Part shown: piece by piece, positions 52,370-61,282 of the stretch
How the letters are laid out: each line of letters starts with the position of its first letter
Numbering within the stretch: position 1 is the first letter of the stretch
Origin: Parachlamydiales bacterium
GTDB taxonomy: Bacteria; Chlamydiota; Chlamydiia; Chlamydiales; JABDDJ01
Reading direction: 5' to 3'
Length of the DNA: 64,000 nt
Assembly (NCBI GenBank): GCA_041671045.1
Contig: JBAZCF010000001.1
Span: forward strand, 434,001 to 498,000
Program-made: the position numbers and the translations under genes
Notes under the pieces: generated by a model
Told to the model about the DNA's origin: nothing
The model's database searches: none
What the model saw: only the letters and a program-made list of their open reading frames with translations

Positions 52370-53317
52370 TTAACGTTTTGAAAATAACTTTGACATTAGC
52401 CCTTTTTTAGAAGGCTGTGCGATAGGCTCAACTATTTGCTTAGGCTCGTCCAATTTTATCGGATGCATACGCAGTCCGATATCGAGAGCGTGGGTCGATG
52501 AGGTGATGGCCCCCAAGCAAATTCCATCAATACCTGCCTTGGCGTAAGCTAGGACAGCATCCGGTGTTAAATCGACAGAAGCGTCGAAGTAAACTTTCTT
52601 CCCTTTGCGATGTGCTTTTTGTACGCATTCCGTTGTTTCGGCCGGTGTCATGCCGAAGATGATGATCGCATCAACGGGTGCTTCCAAAGCTGCATCAAAA
52701 AGCTCGTGTCGGTGGACCTCTATCTCCAATGGAAGATGGGGATAGGATCGTTTTGCCGCTGCGACAATCTGTCGGATCGCCAGTTCCGGCGCCAAGCCGG
52801 TAAAAACTAAATGGTTGGACTTAATGATAAAGCGGTCGTCCAATCCAAAACGATGGTTGTGTCCGCCTCCCAGCCTCACGGCGTATTTTTCTGCGGCGCG
52901 CAGGCCCGGCAATGTCTTGCGTGTATCGAGGATGGCACATGCGTGACCCGATACGATCTTTACATATTCAGAGGTGGCAGTAGCAATGCCTGAAAGGTGC
53001 TGCAATATATTCAAAGCACTTCTTTCTCCTGTCAGGATTCCCCTGGCCGGTCCGGAGATCTCAGCTATTGCTGCCCCAGCCTTCTGGAAAGAACCTTCTT
53101 CAACCAGAAGCTTAATAGAGATTCTAGGGTCGATTTTGCGGAATAAAGGACCTAATAAAGCCAGTCCAGCAATGATCCCTTTTTGCTTGATATGGAACGT
53201 TCCTGACACCATAAGATCAGGCGGGATAGAGGTGTTGGTGGTGATATCCCCACCATCGCCTAGGTCCTCAGCGACCGCGATAGAAAGAAGCTGGTCGAAG
53301 TATAGATCCGACTGCAT
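52370..53317 (-). CDS. nadC: Nicotinate-nucleotide pyrophosphorylase (carboxylating)
   Basis: NadC converts quinolinate and PRPP into nicotinate mononucleotide in NAD synthesis. The 315 residues hold the family hallmarks: GDITTNTSIPPDLM, TGERSALNILQHLSGIAT, TRKTLPGLRAAEKYAVRLGG, RLGGGHNHRFGLDD and EVHRHELFDAALEAPVDAII. The last 30 residues form a basic extension (PSKKGLMSKLFSKR) beyond the usual end. nadA and nadB are not in the window, so quinolinate may come from elsewhere in the genome or from the host. It sits 12 bases upstream of groEL on the same strand. Confidence 0.92.
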   Translation of the reverse strand: MQSDLYFDQLLSIAVAEDLGDGGDITTNTSIPPDLMVSGTFHIKQKGIIAGLALLGPLFRKIDPRISIKLLVEEGSFQKAGAAIAEISGPARGILTGERSALNILQHLSGIATATSEYVKIVSGHACAILDTRKTLPGLRAAEKYAVRLGGGHNHRFGLDDRFIIKSNHLVFTGLAPELAIRQIVAAAKRSYPHLPLEIEVHRHELFDAALEAPVDAIIIFGMTPAETTECVQKAHRKGKKVYFDASVDLTPDAVLAYAKAGIDGICLGAITSSTHALDIGLRMHPIKLDEPKQIVEPIAQPSKKGLMSKLFSKR

Positions 53318-53361
53318 AATTATACCTTCTCATATTGAAGAGAGTGAATCTTATATGAAAA

Positions 53362-53414
53362 GGCGGAAAAAAGCAAGGGGTTTAGCAATCAGACATTCTG
53401 TTTGCTAAACCCCT
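53362..53414 (-). terminator. Intrinsic terminator after the FadL-like gene
   Basis: Thirteen-bp stem AGGGGTTTAGCAA (53376-53388) with TTGCTAAACCCCT (53402-53414). Read on the minus strand the hairpin is followed by TTGCTTTTTT, a clear U-run, placed about 30 bases after the stop of the outer-membrane protein gene. It separates that gene from nadC. Confidence 0.9.
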
Positions 53415-53443
53415 ACGCAGGAGTCAACTATTCACCCTAAGGT

Positions 53444-54733
53444 TTAGTAGTTGTAACCGGCAGATAAACCGACAGCAGTTTTAGCTTGCTTCAAGGATGT
53501 ATTACCTCCGCCCAATTGCGCAGGAATAGTGTTGAATCCTTTAGTCACGCGGTTAAATCCATTGGCATAATAACCGCTGAGTTCCAGAGCGCAGGTAGGA
53601 CGGTAAGAAAAACCCGCCATGATGAAGTTACCGCAAGGATCATCTGTTAAGAGGTTAACAGCAGTTTGCGAAGCAGGAATAGTGCTCTTGGCAAAACGCG
53701 CACCGGCACGTACGGTCCATTCGCAGCTTAAGTCATAGTCGATACCCATACGATAGATCCACTGAGATCTCCAGCCGAAGCCAAGACCATTTTTACCACC
53801 TAAGCGGTAATCAGCCTGACCTAGCAAAATGTTGCCGAATGCTGGTTGGAGGCGATTATGGATAGAGCGGCAATATCTCCAACCCACATACTGAACGTCG
53901 AAGTTGATGCTGGATTGTGGGATAAAACGGTATGAAATACCGGCAGACACTAGAGGTGGTATGTTCAACAAACCGTCTTGCGCTAAGAAGCCTTTATACT
54001 TGCCGAAATGGTTCATGCTTGTTCTAGGCTGGAATGTAGCGCCTACGCTTAAGCAAGGAAGAATATCCCACTTCCATCCTAAAGTGAAGCCTACGCCATT
54101 GGAATAAGCATATCCTTTGTTTGTAAGGAAGCCGGGGTGTGCAGTAAATGCAGGAGTGTCGAATCTTTGCAGGCCGTTAACCTTTAGTCGCTGTACCATA
54201 TAGTTCAAAGATACGCCGAAGCTATGGTCGCAAATTTTAACAGCAACCGGAATGGAAATTGTTTGATGGATGTATTCCATACCTAAGTTGGAAGTTCCGA
54301 ACAACGGGAAAGCCTGTCCATAAGTTGTTTTAGATGCGTTTCTGTTGTAAACGCACAAACCGACCGCGATATCCCAGTCATAAACACAGAAGTGCTTGTT
54401 GATACCAAAATCAGGAGCGTAGAAGTCGTGCGTTGTAAACGCATTAAATTTTCCGTTAACTAAAGGTGCTGCAGGGCTGCGGTTGCCGGATGCAATACCG
54501 TCGCCTTGGTCATGGCCCCAGACGATACCTGCATCGATACGGTCGCCCACATCGGTGATACCTGCAGGGTTATAGGCAGCAGCAAGAGCATCCTGTGGTT
54601 TTGCTACACCCACAGCCCCCATACCGGTAGCCTTAACGCTAGCAATTAAAGCTTCGGTATTTTGTGAGGGGATAAGTATGCATGTCAAGGCAGCTAAAGT
54701 TGTATATAAACAGCGTAATGATCCTTTTAACAT
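53444..54733 (-). CDS. OmpP1/FadL-family outer membrane protein
   Basis: From ATG 54733 (GAGGA five bases upstream) the 429-residue protein has a signal peptide (about 1-28, LYTTLAALTCILIPSQNTEA) and then ALIASVKATGMGAVGVAKPQ, DALAAAYNPAGITDVGDR: the Ala/Asn-Pro-Ala N-terminal signature of FadL/TodX channels for fatty acids and other hydrophobic compounds. The remainder is alternating beta-strand (14-strand barrel expected) ending in aromatic GYNY. At least eight Cys lie in the mature part, which is atypical for FadL but usual for chlamydial envelope proteins cross-linked by disulfides. It ends at a good terminator. Confidence 0.9.
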   Translation of the reverse strand: MLKGSLRCLYTTLAALTCILIPSQNTEALIASVKATGMGAVGVAKPQDALAAAYNPAGITDVGDRIDAGIVWGHDQGDGIASGNRSPAAPLVNGKFNAFTTHDFYAPDFGINKHFCVYDWDIAVGLCVYNRNASKTTYGQAFPLFGTSNLGMEYIHQTISIPVAVKICDHSFGVSLNYMVQRLKVNGLQRFDTPAFTAHPGFLTNKGYAYSNGVGFTLGWKWDILPCLSVGATFQPRTSMNHFGKYKGFLAQDGLLNIPPLVSAGISYRFIPQSSINFDVQYVGWRYCRSIHNRLQPAFGNILLGQADYRLGGKNGLGFGWRSQWIYRMGIDYDLSCEWTVRAGARFAKSTIPASQTAVNLLTDDPCGNFIMAGFSYRPTCALELSGYYANGFNRVTKGFNTIPAQLGGGNTSLKQAKTAVGLSAGYNY

Positions 54734-54984
54734 TTTGTTCCTCGTATTGCGAAATGAGAGTTCCATTTACTCATATATGATTTGATACGAGAAATCAAGT
54801 AATTGTTTTAATTTAAAGAGTAATTAATAGCTGTTCAACATTCTAGTTCGAAAAAGCAAGATGCTTTAATGGTTTTATGATTCCGCCGACCATAATTACC
54901 GGGACGAGGGCAAATTTTTGTGCAAAAGCGCCCGCATTGCCATAGACAAACGCAGCATTCTTATACTAGGGAATGTTTCGCTTG

Positions 54985-55455
54985 TTAGTTCGGAAGTAGA
55001 GGCATTGACTTTCCTAAAGTAAGGATAGCGCCAAGATAGATATAACACGGAGAAAGCTGATGCGCTAAGGAGCCGATAGGATAGGATCCAAAGGCAGCTC
55101 CCAAACAGCCCATTGAGTTAATTAAGGCTGCGGCAAAAGAAATCCTGGCATCCATTTTCATAAGAAATTCGCGCTTTTCCATCCATGGACACTTACTAGA
55201 AAGCTCTCTATGCAATGCCCATTTACACGCTGCATGAGCACCTGTCAGAATAACAAACGTCGCACATCCTGCACCACCTGCCCCTAAAATAGAAATGGCC
55301 ACTAAACCCGCGGTGATAGTTTGCGCATAATCGAGGGCGGAAGTGACATAGCTATGCCGAGAGAGATTTAATTTTGCAGCTAATTGAGCACCGGCCAGAC
55401 CTAAAGCAGTGGGTGCTAAAGTCGATAAAGGATGAACTAAACTTGCAAATGACAT
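54985..55455 (-). CDS. Small membrane protein of the LGxGGAG family (member 1)
   Basis: The most divergent of seven paralogues, 156 residues, on the minus strand about 4.5 kb from the other six. It keeps the start MSFASLVHPL, the core SILGAGGAGCATF (about 55-67) and three to four hydrophobic segments, but the later VNLSGGVYS-like element is only loosely kept as LINSMGCLGAAFGS. AAAGGTCC precedes ATG 55455. No enzyme motif is visible. Family description is in the findings; function unknown. Confidence 0.7.
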   Translation of the reverse strand: MSFASLVHPLSTLAPTALGLAGAQLAAKLNLSRHSYVTSALDYAQTITAGLVAISILGAGGAGCATFVILTGAHAACKWALHRELSSKCPWMEKREFLMKMDARISFAAALINSMGCLGAAFGSYPIGSLAHQLSPCYIYLGAILTLGKSMPLLPN

Positions 55456-55605
55456 AAAGGACCTTTATAAGGTGTAATAATGCAAGAATTATAATAATAA
55501 TTATTGTTAAAGTCAATAAGTAGTGTGAATTGTAATTGGTGTTTTTATACAAGCGCCATATAAAAGACGCTTGTATAAATTGAATTATAGAATGTGTTAT
55601 TGCTG

Positions 55606-56973
55606 CTATTGTTCGTCGTTGCTGAAACGGCATCCCTCTGCAATCAGACGGTCAATATAACCAAGGTCATAATTGCTATCGAGGAACGCTTGATCATCCA
55701 ACATGAATAGATGAAAGGGTATCGTCGAATGCACGCCGCCAATATGGAACTCTCTTAATGCCCTGCGAGCCCTTTTTAGAGCTTCTTCGCGGGTGCTTCC
55801 TTTTACGATCAATTTTGCGATCATCGAGTCGTAATGGGGAGGGATTTTATAGCCGGAATAGCAGGCGCTATCCACCCGTACGTGTGGTCCGCCTGGAGGT
55901 AAATAGTATTCCAATTTTCCGGGAGAGGGGGAAAAATTATTGGCAGGATTTTCAGCGTTGATACGGAACTGGACAACGTGTCCGTTTAAATTTATATTTC
56001 GCTGAGTAAAACTGAGCCTTCCACCCATAGCAATATTAAGCTGTTCTGCAACAAGGTCAATACCGGTAAGTTCTTCTGTAACAGTATGTTCCACCTGGAT
56101 GCGTGTGTTGACTTCCATAAAATAGAAATTCATCGATGCGTCTAATAGAAACTCTACGGTACCGACAGAATAGTATCCGGCGGCTTTGACGACATTGACG
56201 GCAGCTTTACCGATCTTCTCGCGCAGTTTCGCATCTAAAAGAGGGCTTGGCGCTTCTTCGATCAGTTTTTGCCTGCGGCGCTGTATAGTACAGTCCCTTT
56301 CTCCTAGATGGACATAATTTCCATATTTATCGCCGATGACCTGAACTTCAATATGGCGCGGCTGCATGATCATTTTTTCTAGATAGACATCAGGATTGCC
56401 AAAGCTTGCTTCGGCTTCTGTGCGTGCAGCTACAAAATATTTACAGAACTCTTCACGGTTATGGGCAACACGTATCCCTTTTCCGCCGCCGCCGGCTACC
56501 GCTTTAATAAAAATAGGGTAGCCAAGTGTACGGACAACTTCGAGGGCGTGGTCTAAATCCCGGACGACACCGTCGGAACCGGGAATAACGGGGCAGCCGG
56601 ATCGTTTGGCCGTAGCTTTAGCTTCTGCTTTATCCCCTAAAAGACTAATGGATTCAGGGGAGGGACCGATGAAGGTCAGTCCGCAACTTTCGCAAATGGA
56701 AGCAAAGTTTGCGTTCTCGCTTAAAAAGCCATACCCTGGATGGACTGCATCCGCGCCTGTAATTTCGCAAGCGGATAAAATATTGGCAATTTTGAGGTAA
56801 GATTTGGAAGAGGGCGCTTCACCGATGCAGATCGCCTCATCGGCATGCAGGACATGTAAAGCTTCTGCATCTGCTGTCGAGTAAACCGCTACAGTCTGCA
56901 AGCCTAGGTCATGGCAAGCGCGGATGATACGTACCGCAATTTCTCCGCGGTTGGCAATAAGTACTTTTTGCAT
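55606..56973 (-). CDS. accC: Acetyl-CoA carboxylase, biotin carboxylase subunit
   Basis: AccC adds CO2 from bicarbonate to biotin on AccB, using ATP, in the first step of fatty-acid synthesis. The 455-residue ATP-grasp protein shows VLIANRGEIAVRIIRA, the Gly-rich ATP loop KAVAGGGGKGIRVAHN, HIEVQVIGDKYGNYVHLGER, metal-ligand EVNTRIQVEHTVTE and the C-terminal domain to about 445. All catalytic motifs are intact. It is 11 bases after accB and part of rpe-efp-accB-accC, the same order as in C. trachomatis. Confidence 0.96.
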   Translation of the reverse strand: MQKVLIANRGEIAVRIIRACHDLGLQTVAVYSTADAEALHVLHADEAICIGEAPSSKSYLKIANILSACEITGADAVHPGYGFLSENANFASICESCGLTFIGPSPESISLLGDKAEAKATAKRSGCPVIPGSDGVVRDLDHALEVVRTLGYPIFIKAVAGGGGKGIRVAHNREEFCKYFVAARTEAEASFGNPDVYLEKMIMQPRHIEVQVIGDKYGNYVHLGERDCTIQRRRQKLIEEAPSPLLDAKLREKIGKAAVNVVKAAGYYSVGTVEFLLDASMNFYFMEVNTRIQVEHTVTEELTGIDLVAEQLNIAMGGRLSFTQRNINLNGHVVQFRINAENPANNFSPSPGKLEYYLPPGGPHVRVDSACYSGYKIPPHYDSMIAKLIVKGSTREEALKRARRALREFHIGGVHSTIPFHLFMLDDQAFLDSNYDLGYIDRLIAEGCRFSNDEQ

Positions 56974-56984
56974 GAATTTAACCC

Positions 56985-57494
56985 CTAGCGGACACGGAAT
57001 AGTTTAGTGCCAAACTCGACCGGATCGCCATTAGAGACGAGGATTTCCACTATCGAGCCAGACGCGCCGGCCTTGATTTCATTCATGACTTTCATCGCTT
57101 CGATGATGCAGACTACATCGTCTTTCGCTACTGTGTCGCCTACTTTGACGAAAGTGGGAGCTTCAGGAGAGGCTGAGCTGTAGAATGTTCCGACCATTGG
57201 GGAAGTGATAAAAGTGCTTCCATCACTAGGATGGGATTTTTCTTGATGATGGGTAGGGCTGGAGTGTTCATGAGGTATGGGGGAGGTGGAATGGGGGAGG
57301 GGTTTTCCGGGCCCGTCATGGGTGATGACATGTTTCTCCGCAGGTTCCATCGCACGGGGCATCTCACAGGGAGTTTCCGAGCGTTCCAGCTCAAGTTCAA
57401 AGTCGTCATGCTTTATTGTTAAACGCTTCATCCCTGTGCGGCCCATAGCGGCCATCAGTTCTTTGATATGTTGTTTGAGATCTTTAATTTCCAC
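56985..57494 (-). CDS. accB: Biotin carboxyl carrier protein of acetyl-CoA carboxylase
   Basis: AccB carries biotin between the carboxylase and carboxyltransferase. Its 169 residues are an N-terminal helical dimerisation part (1-45), a Pro/His-rich linker (about 45-95) and the biotinyl domain with the target lysine in EAMKVMNEI (K135). [19 protein letters not shown] opens this domain. Length and layout are typical. It is 8 bases below efp and 11 bases above accC; the alpha/beta transferase subunits (accA, accD) are not in the window. Confidence 0.96.
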   Translation of the reverse strand: MEIKDLKQHIKELMAAMGRTGMKRLTIKHDDFELELERSETPCEMPRAMEPAEKHVITHDGPGKPLPHSTSPIPHEHSSPTHHQEKSHPSDGSTFITSPMVGTFYSSASPEAPTFVKVGDTVAKDDVVCIIEAMKVMNEIKAGASGSIVEILVSNGDPVEFGTKLFRVR

Positions 57495-57502
57495 GGTATT
57501 TC

Positions 57503-58066
57503 CTAAACACGTTGAATGTATTCGTCAGTACGGGTATCCACTTTAACAATATCGCCCACTTCAATAAAGAGGGGGACTTCAACTGTTGCGCCGGTTTCTA
57601 GAACAGCGGTCTTAGTGGCATTCGTCATCATCTTTTTCTCGTTAACTTCATCAGCTTTTGCGACCATCAACTCCAAAAATTGGGGGAGTTCAACGTTATA
57701 AATGACATCGCCATAAAACTGTGCTTTGACATCAATACCCTCTTTCAAGTAATTCGTTTTACCACCGATCACAGCAGAAGGGATTAAGACTTGGTCTAAG
57801 CTATCAATGTCTAAGAAAAGAAAATCTTTTCCTTCCATGTACAAAAACTCTAAATTTCTTTCGCTTAGGTTAACTTCTTTGACTGTCTGGTTTGGCTTGA
57901 AATTACGTTCTACAAGTTCGTTGGTATGCAGATCACGTAACTTGGTTTTAATGAAGGGCGTCCCTTTAGGAACGTTAACCTTTACTGAAGACTCGATCCG
58001 GTAAAGTTTTCCATTAAGAGAGATTGTCATCCCTGCCGTTATCGCTGTGTTGCTGCTAGCAGCCAT
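57503..58066 (-). CDS. efp: Elongation factor P
   Basis: EF-P helps ribosomes through polyproline stretches. From ATG 58066 (GGAG six bases upstream) the 187-residue protein has three beta domains. The loop that carries the modified lysine in other EF-Ps reads NVPKGTPF here, so a Lys is present where E. coli has PGKGQ, but the preceding Gly is replaced by Pro. The C-terminus [20 protein letters not shown] is typical. Chlamydiae keep two efp genes; this is the one in front of accB (efp-1). The modification enzyme, if any, is unknown here. Confidence 0.93.
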   Translation of the reverse strand: MAASSNTAITAGMTISLNGKLYRIESSVKVNVPKGTPFIKTKLRDLHTNELVERNFKPNQTVKEVNLSERNLEFLYMEGKDFLFLDIDSLDQVLIPSAVIGGKTNYLKEGIDVKAQFYGDVIYNVELPQFLELMVAKADEVNEKKMMTNATKTAVLETGATVEVPLFIEVGDIVKVDTRTDEYIQRV

Positions 58067-58086
58067 AAGTAACTCCAAAAATAGTT

Positions 58087-58833
58087 CTAAGGTTGGAACG
58101 CATGCGCACGGCGCAGGTCGTTAATTTTCTCGGCCATCCGATCGTCCTTGAACAAATATGTTCCGGCGATGAGATGGTTGGCCCCTGCGGCTATGCATTC
58201 CGCTGCAGTCTCTTGTGTAATGCCTCCATCCACTTGGATAGCCATAGGCGGATAGGAGGAGGAAGGCAGCGATTCGCCTTCTTTAACATAAGTCTTGCCA
58301 TTTGCGCCGATGCCCAGTTTACGGCACATATTGCGCGTAAAGCTGATTTTACTGACGACATCGCTCATAAAGGACTGACCGCCAAAACCGGGGTGTACTG
58401 TCATCAAAAGAATAAGATCGCATTTATCGAGGTATTTAACAACCATTGATTCGGAAGTTTCGGGACAAAATGCCAATCCTGCTTCTACATTGCATTTGCG
58501 TATATAGGCTAAGGTGTCGGCAACATCCTCTGTCGCTTCAAAATGGATAGTGATACGGTCAGCTCCTGCTTCCACAAACCTTTCCACATATTCAAAAGGA
58601 TTGTAAATCATTAAATGGACATCAAGAAAGATGTCGCTGGAACGGTTGATGGCAGAAACGATCTGCGGACCCATTGTCAAATTAGGGACAAAATGGCCGT
58701 CCATAATATCGACGTGTAAATAATCAGCTCCGGCATCAGCAGTACGCTTCACTTCAGCGGCTAAATGAGCAAAGTCGCAGGCTAAAATGGATGGCCCTAC
58801 GTAAATATGGCCGGGTTCATGTTTCTCTGACAT
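58087..58833 (-). CDS. rpe: Ribulose-phosphate 3-epimerase
   Basis: Rpe interconverts ribulose-5- and xylulose-5-phosphate in the pentose phosphate pathway. The 248-residue TIM barrel has VGPSILACDFAHL, HVDIMDGHFVPNLTMG (metal His/Asp), HLMIYNPFEYVE, MTVHPGFGGQSF and VDGGITQET. One deviation is an insertion of about 20 residues near 175-197 (GANGKTYVKEGESLPSSSYPP) between strands 6 and 7, absent from standard Rpe. It heads the efp-accB-accC run with 20 bases before efp. Confidence 0.94.
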   Translation of the reverse strand: MSEKHEPGHIYVGPSILACDFAHLAAEVKRTADAGADYLHVDIMDGHFVPNLTMGPQIVSAINRSSDIFLDVHLMIYNPFEYVERFVEAGADRITIHFEATEDVADTLAYIRKCNVEAGLAFCPETSESMVVKYLDKCDLILLMTVHPGFGGQSFMSDVVSKISFTRNMCRKLGIGANGKTYVKEGESLPSSSYPPMAIQVDGGITQETAAECIAAGANHLIAGTYLFKDDRMAEKINDLRRAHAFQP

Positions 58834-58990
58834 TGGACCTCTTATTAATTAATCCCTAAATTCATACACTTTGCTGGGTGTTAAAGTCAAGATAGCCTAT
58901 CTTGAATTATGCGTGAAGGGTGTTTCAATTTTTATTGTGAATTTCCCTTGACGCGATATGGTAATTCTCTCTATAACAAATGGCATATTC

Positions 58991-59062
58991 GGTGGCATAG
59001 CCAAGTGGTAAGGCAGAAGCCTGCAAAGCTTCCACTCCCCAGTTCAAATCTGGGTGCCACCT
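58991..59062 (+). tRNA. tRNA-Cys (GCA anticodon)
   Basis: Full cloverleaf: acceptor GGTGGCA with TGCCACC, anticodon stem GAAGC/GCTTC, loop CTGCAAA (anticodon GCA), T-arm CCCAG-TTCAAAT-CTGGG, discriminator T. CCA is not encoded. The rsmI start follows 18 bases later, so it may share the promoter. Confidence 0.96.
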
Positions 59063-59080
59063 TTTAACTTTTTTGATATC

Positions 59081-59893
59081 GTGTTATTTGTAATCTCCAC
59101 GCCTATTGGCAATCTCCAAGATATATCAGCTCGTGCAATTAGTACACTAAATGCTTGCGAGTATGTTTTATGTGAAGATACGCGTCATTCACGCCCTCTT
59201 TTAGATAAATTTGACATTAAAAAACCACTTTACAGCTACCATCAACATAATGAAGCTTATAGGTCTGAAAAAGTCATTGCTGACCTAAAGGATGATCTTT
59301 CAATTGGGCTTATCAGTGATGCAGGAACACCGGGAATCTCAGACCCCGGCCATGTTCTTATTGAGCAGTGCTATGCAGAAAATATTAGAGTAGTCCCCAT
59401 TCCAGGCGCTTGTGCAGTTATAACCGCTTTGTCGGCTTCCCCTTTGCCCACCGATCGTTTTCAATTCATTGGGTTTCTGCCAAAACAACCCGGAGCTCTC
59501 TCTGAAGCTCTTGAAGAGGCTATTGAGTATGACGGTAGTACTGTCTGTTATGAATCACCCCAGCGCTTGCTAAAAACTCTGCAAGCTTTGAACGACCTAT
59601 CTCCTGACGTACCTGTCGCTGTTTGCCGCGAACTCACTAAGCTGCACGAGGAAATAATTTATAAGAAAGCAACTGATCAAGTGGAGCATTTTACCCGCCA
59701 TCCTCCTAAAGGAGAGATTGTGCTTATCATTGGTCACTATAAGATAGAAAAAAAGTTTTCTTTTCCTCCTGAAAAACTTATTGCATGGCTTTTAGAAGAA
59801 GGGCTTTCCAAACGCGATGCACTACAGGCTGCAGCGAAAAGCTTAGGCGTTTCAAGAAATTTGCTTTATCGACTTCTGATGGATAAAGAATAA
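59081..59893 (+). CDS. rsmI: 16S rRNA C1402 2'-O-methyltransferase RsmI
   Basis: RsmI methylates the ribose of C1402 in the decoding centre. The 270-residue sequence follows the family: MLFVISTPIGNLQDISARAI at the N-terminus, CEDTRHSRPLLDKF, LISDAGTPGISDPG (SAM-binding), VPIPGACAVITALSASPLP and ESPQRLLKTL. A C-terminal helix-turn-helix-like tail ends SLGVSRNLLYRLLMDKE. I choose GTG 59081, since the longer start at 59054 lies inside the tRNA-Cys 3' end. There is no strong ribosome binding site upstream. Confidence 0.93.
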   Translation: MLFVISTPIGNLQDISARAISTLNACEYVLCEDTRHSRPLLDKFDIKKPLYSYHQHNEAYRSEKVIADLKDDLSIGLISDAGTPGISDPGHVLIEQCYAENIRVVPIPGACAVITALSASPLPTDRFQFIGFLPKQPGALSEALEEAIEYDGSTVCYESPQRLLKTLQALNDLSPDVPVAVCRELTKLHEEIIYKKATDQVEHFTRHPPKGEIVLIIGHYKIEKKFSFPPEKLIAWLLEEGLSKRDALQAAAKSLGVSRNLLYRLLMDKE

Positions 59894-59917
59894 ACTGTAC
59901 ATTTTAGGTAAATTAGT

Positions 59918-60382
59918 ATGAAAGCCGCCGCTTCGCTTCTCTCCTCAATGAGGCTAGCCTCTGCTGTAAAATTGACCGGAGCTCATTTTCTTGCAATGGG
60001 AGGGATTGCAGTTCTCTGTAGTTTTTTTGAAACAACAAAATCCCAAGAACGAAAATTAGCAATTCTCTTACAAGCTTCAACTATTGCAGTTGCAGGCGTG
60101 GTGGCATTCTCTATTATTGGACCCACATCCGTAGGCTATGGTACTTTTTATGCTTTTGCTGGTAACAGTGTGGTGTCGCTCGGTCCCTTATTTACGAGTA
60201 ATTCTTTTTTGTTTCGCAAATGGAGGGATCTGTCCCTTCAAATCACCAATCCTATCTATCATCTAAGTTTAATAGTAAATTTAGCTGGTGGAGTATATTC
60301 GTTGATCTCCCTTCCCTATAATTCCTACAATGTAGCGAGCACATTTTTCTCTGCAGTTCATTTGATGATAGCTTCCAGATAA
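59918..60382 (+). CDS. Small membrane protein of the LGxGGAG family (member 2)
   Basis: The 154-residue protein keeps the family layout of three to four hydrophobic segments but has a varied core, SIIGPTSVGYGTF (about 65-77). The downstream element VNLAGGVYSLISLPYNSYNV is well conserved. Its N-terminus is longer and basic-polar (MKAAASLLSSMRLASAV), unlike the MSF start of the other members, and a QERK segment comes before the second helix. It lies 24 bases after rsmI and may be co-transcribed with it. Function unknown. Confidence 0.7.
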   Translation: MKAAASLLSSMRLASAVKLTGAHFLAMGGIAVLCSFFETTKSQERKLAILLQASTIAVAGVVAFSIIGPTSVGYGTFYAFAGNSVVSLGPLFTSNSFLFRKWRDLSLQITNPIYHLSLIVNLAGGVYSLISLPYNSYNVASTFFSAVHLMIASR

Positions 60383-60526
60383 GTAGATCAGTTAAATATA
60401 TACAGTTTTAAACACCCAAACCTTTTACCTTTTGTTTAAAATAATTGTTAGTATTATGGTAATTGTAAACAAATTAGGGTTCTTCGTAGGGCGCTTCTAG
60501 CATAAAATATTAAAGGAGAAGTTAAT

Positions 60527-60985
60527 ATGAGTTTCTTACCTAGCCTAGGCTTGCACAGTTTAATGTGGCCGAGCGTAGTAAATAGCTGTGCTGTGATTGC
60601 AGCCAGCAACATGAATATAAAAAGTAGCCATACATTAAATGATCTAGGATATATAGTTAGTTACTATCCCACAACAATTATTGCTGCTTTGATTAGTCTT
60701 TCTGTACTAGGTACCGGAGGTGCAGGCTGTGCTGCTTTTGCAGCTTTTATTGGTGGTGGCACCCTGTCTTCTCTAGGATACTGTCTAGCAAACAGGATGA
60801 AAAACCCCCTTGTAAAAGATATCTCAGAAAAAACACTAGCATATCTTTTTGTAGCAGGGAATATTGTTGCTGCAGCAGGAGGAATACACCTTCTTATTTC
60901 CCTGCCATTTAGTTACTTAAATTTAGGTGCTTCAACTCTAGCAGGGCTTCTTAGCGTTGTTAGCTTTGCCGCAATTACTAAATAG
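60527..60985 (+). CDS. Small membrane protein of the LGxGGAG family (member 3)
   Basis: The 152 residues start MSFLPSLGLHSLMWPS and contain the core SVLGTGGAGCAAF (about 63-75) and AAAGGIHLLISLPFSYLNLG. It groups closely with member 7 (MSYFPSVSLSSLM and SILGTGGAGCAVF). A strong AAAGGAG ribosome binding site precedes ATG 60527. A 33-base palindrome follows the stop codon. The sequence is mostly hydrophobic with few charges, so membrane insertion is likely. No catalytic motif. Confidence 0.72.
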   Translation: MSFLPSLGLHSLMWPSVVNSCAVIAASNMNIKSSHTLNDLGYIVSYYPTTIIAALISLSVLGTGGAGCAAFAAFIGGGTLSSLGYCLANRMKNPLVKDISEKTLAYLFVAGNIVAAAGGIHLLISLPFSYLNLGASTLAGLLSVVSFAAITK

Positions 60986-60995
60986 AGTCCACGAA

Positions 60996-61028
60996 GCAGT
61001 GGTGACAAGTCCGACTTGTCACCACTGC
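60996..61028. repeat. 33-base perfect palindrome after member 3
   Basis: GCAGTGGTGACAAGTC (60996-61011) is mirrored by GACTTGTCACCACTGC (61013-61028) around one C. The stem is very stable. No T-run follows directly. It sits 10 bases after the member-3 stop and could be its transcript end. It shares GACTTGTC with the dnaJ-downstream palindrome. Confidence 0.7.
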
Positions 61029-61223
61029 CCCCTGAAAGGCCGCACTATCTTTGTTATCCCCGGAAACAACTTGGAAACTCATTACTAGCAGAAAAGTGTG
61101 AACTATGCCTTTAGGTCCTTAAAGTATATGCCGTCATTAATATTTTTTAAAATTATTTAATATTAATAAATTATACAATTGAGTAACTAGATAGACTGTT
61201 TTTTTTATAATTAAAAATATGTA

Positions 61224-61252
61224 TTGTATTAATTTATATTTTGATGTATTAT
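61224..61252 (+). promoter_or_regulatory. Candidate sigma66-type promoter of member 4
   Basis: TTGTAT (61224-61229) and TATTAT (61247-61252) are spaced by 17 bases in an A+T-rich gap. The predicted start of transcription is about 24 bases before ATG 61283. The rest of the gap (61030-61223) shows no gene or clear structure. Confidence 0.5.
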
Positions 61253-61282
61253 TGATGAATCACTAATAATTAAGGTTTTCAT

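Noticed and set aside
59054..59080. Upstream GTG start for rsmI
   Set aside because: It would place the start codon within the tRNA-Cys acceptor stem. The GTG at 59081 aligns with the family N-terminus (VISTPIGNLQD).
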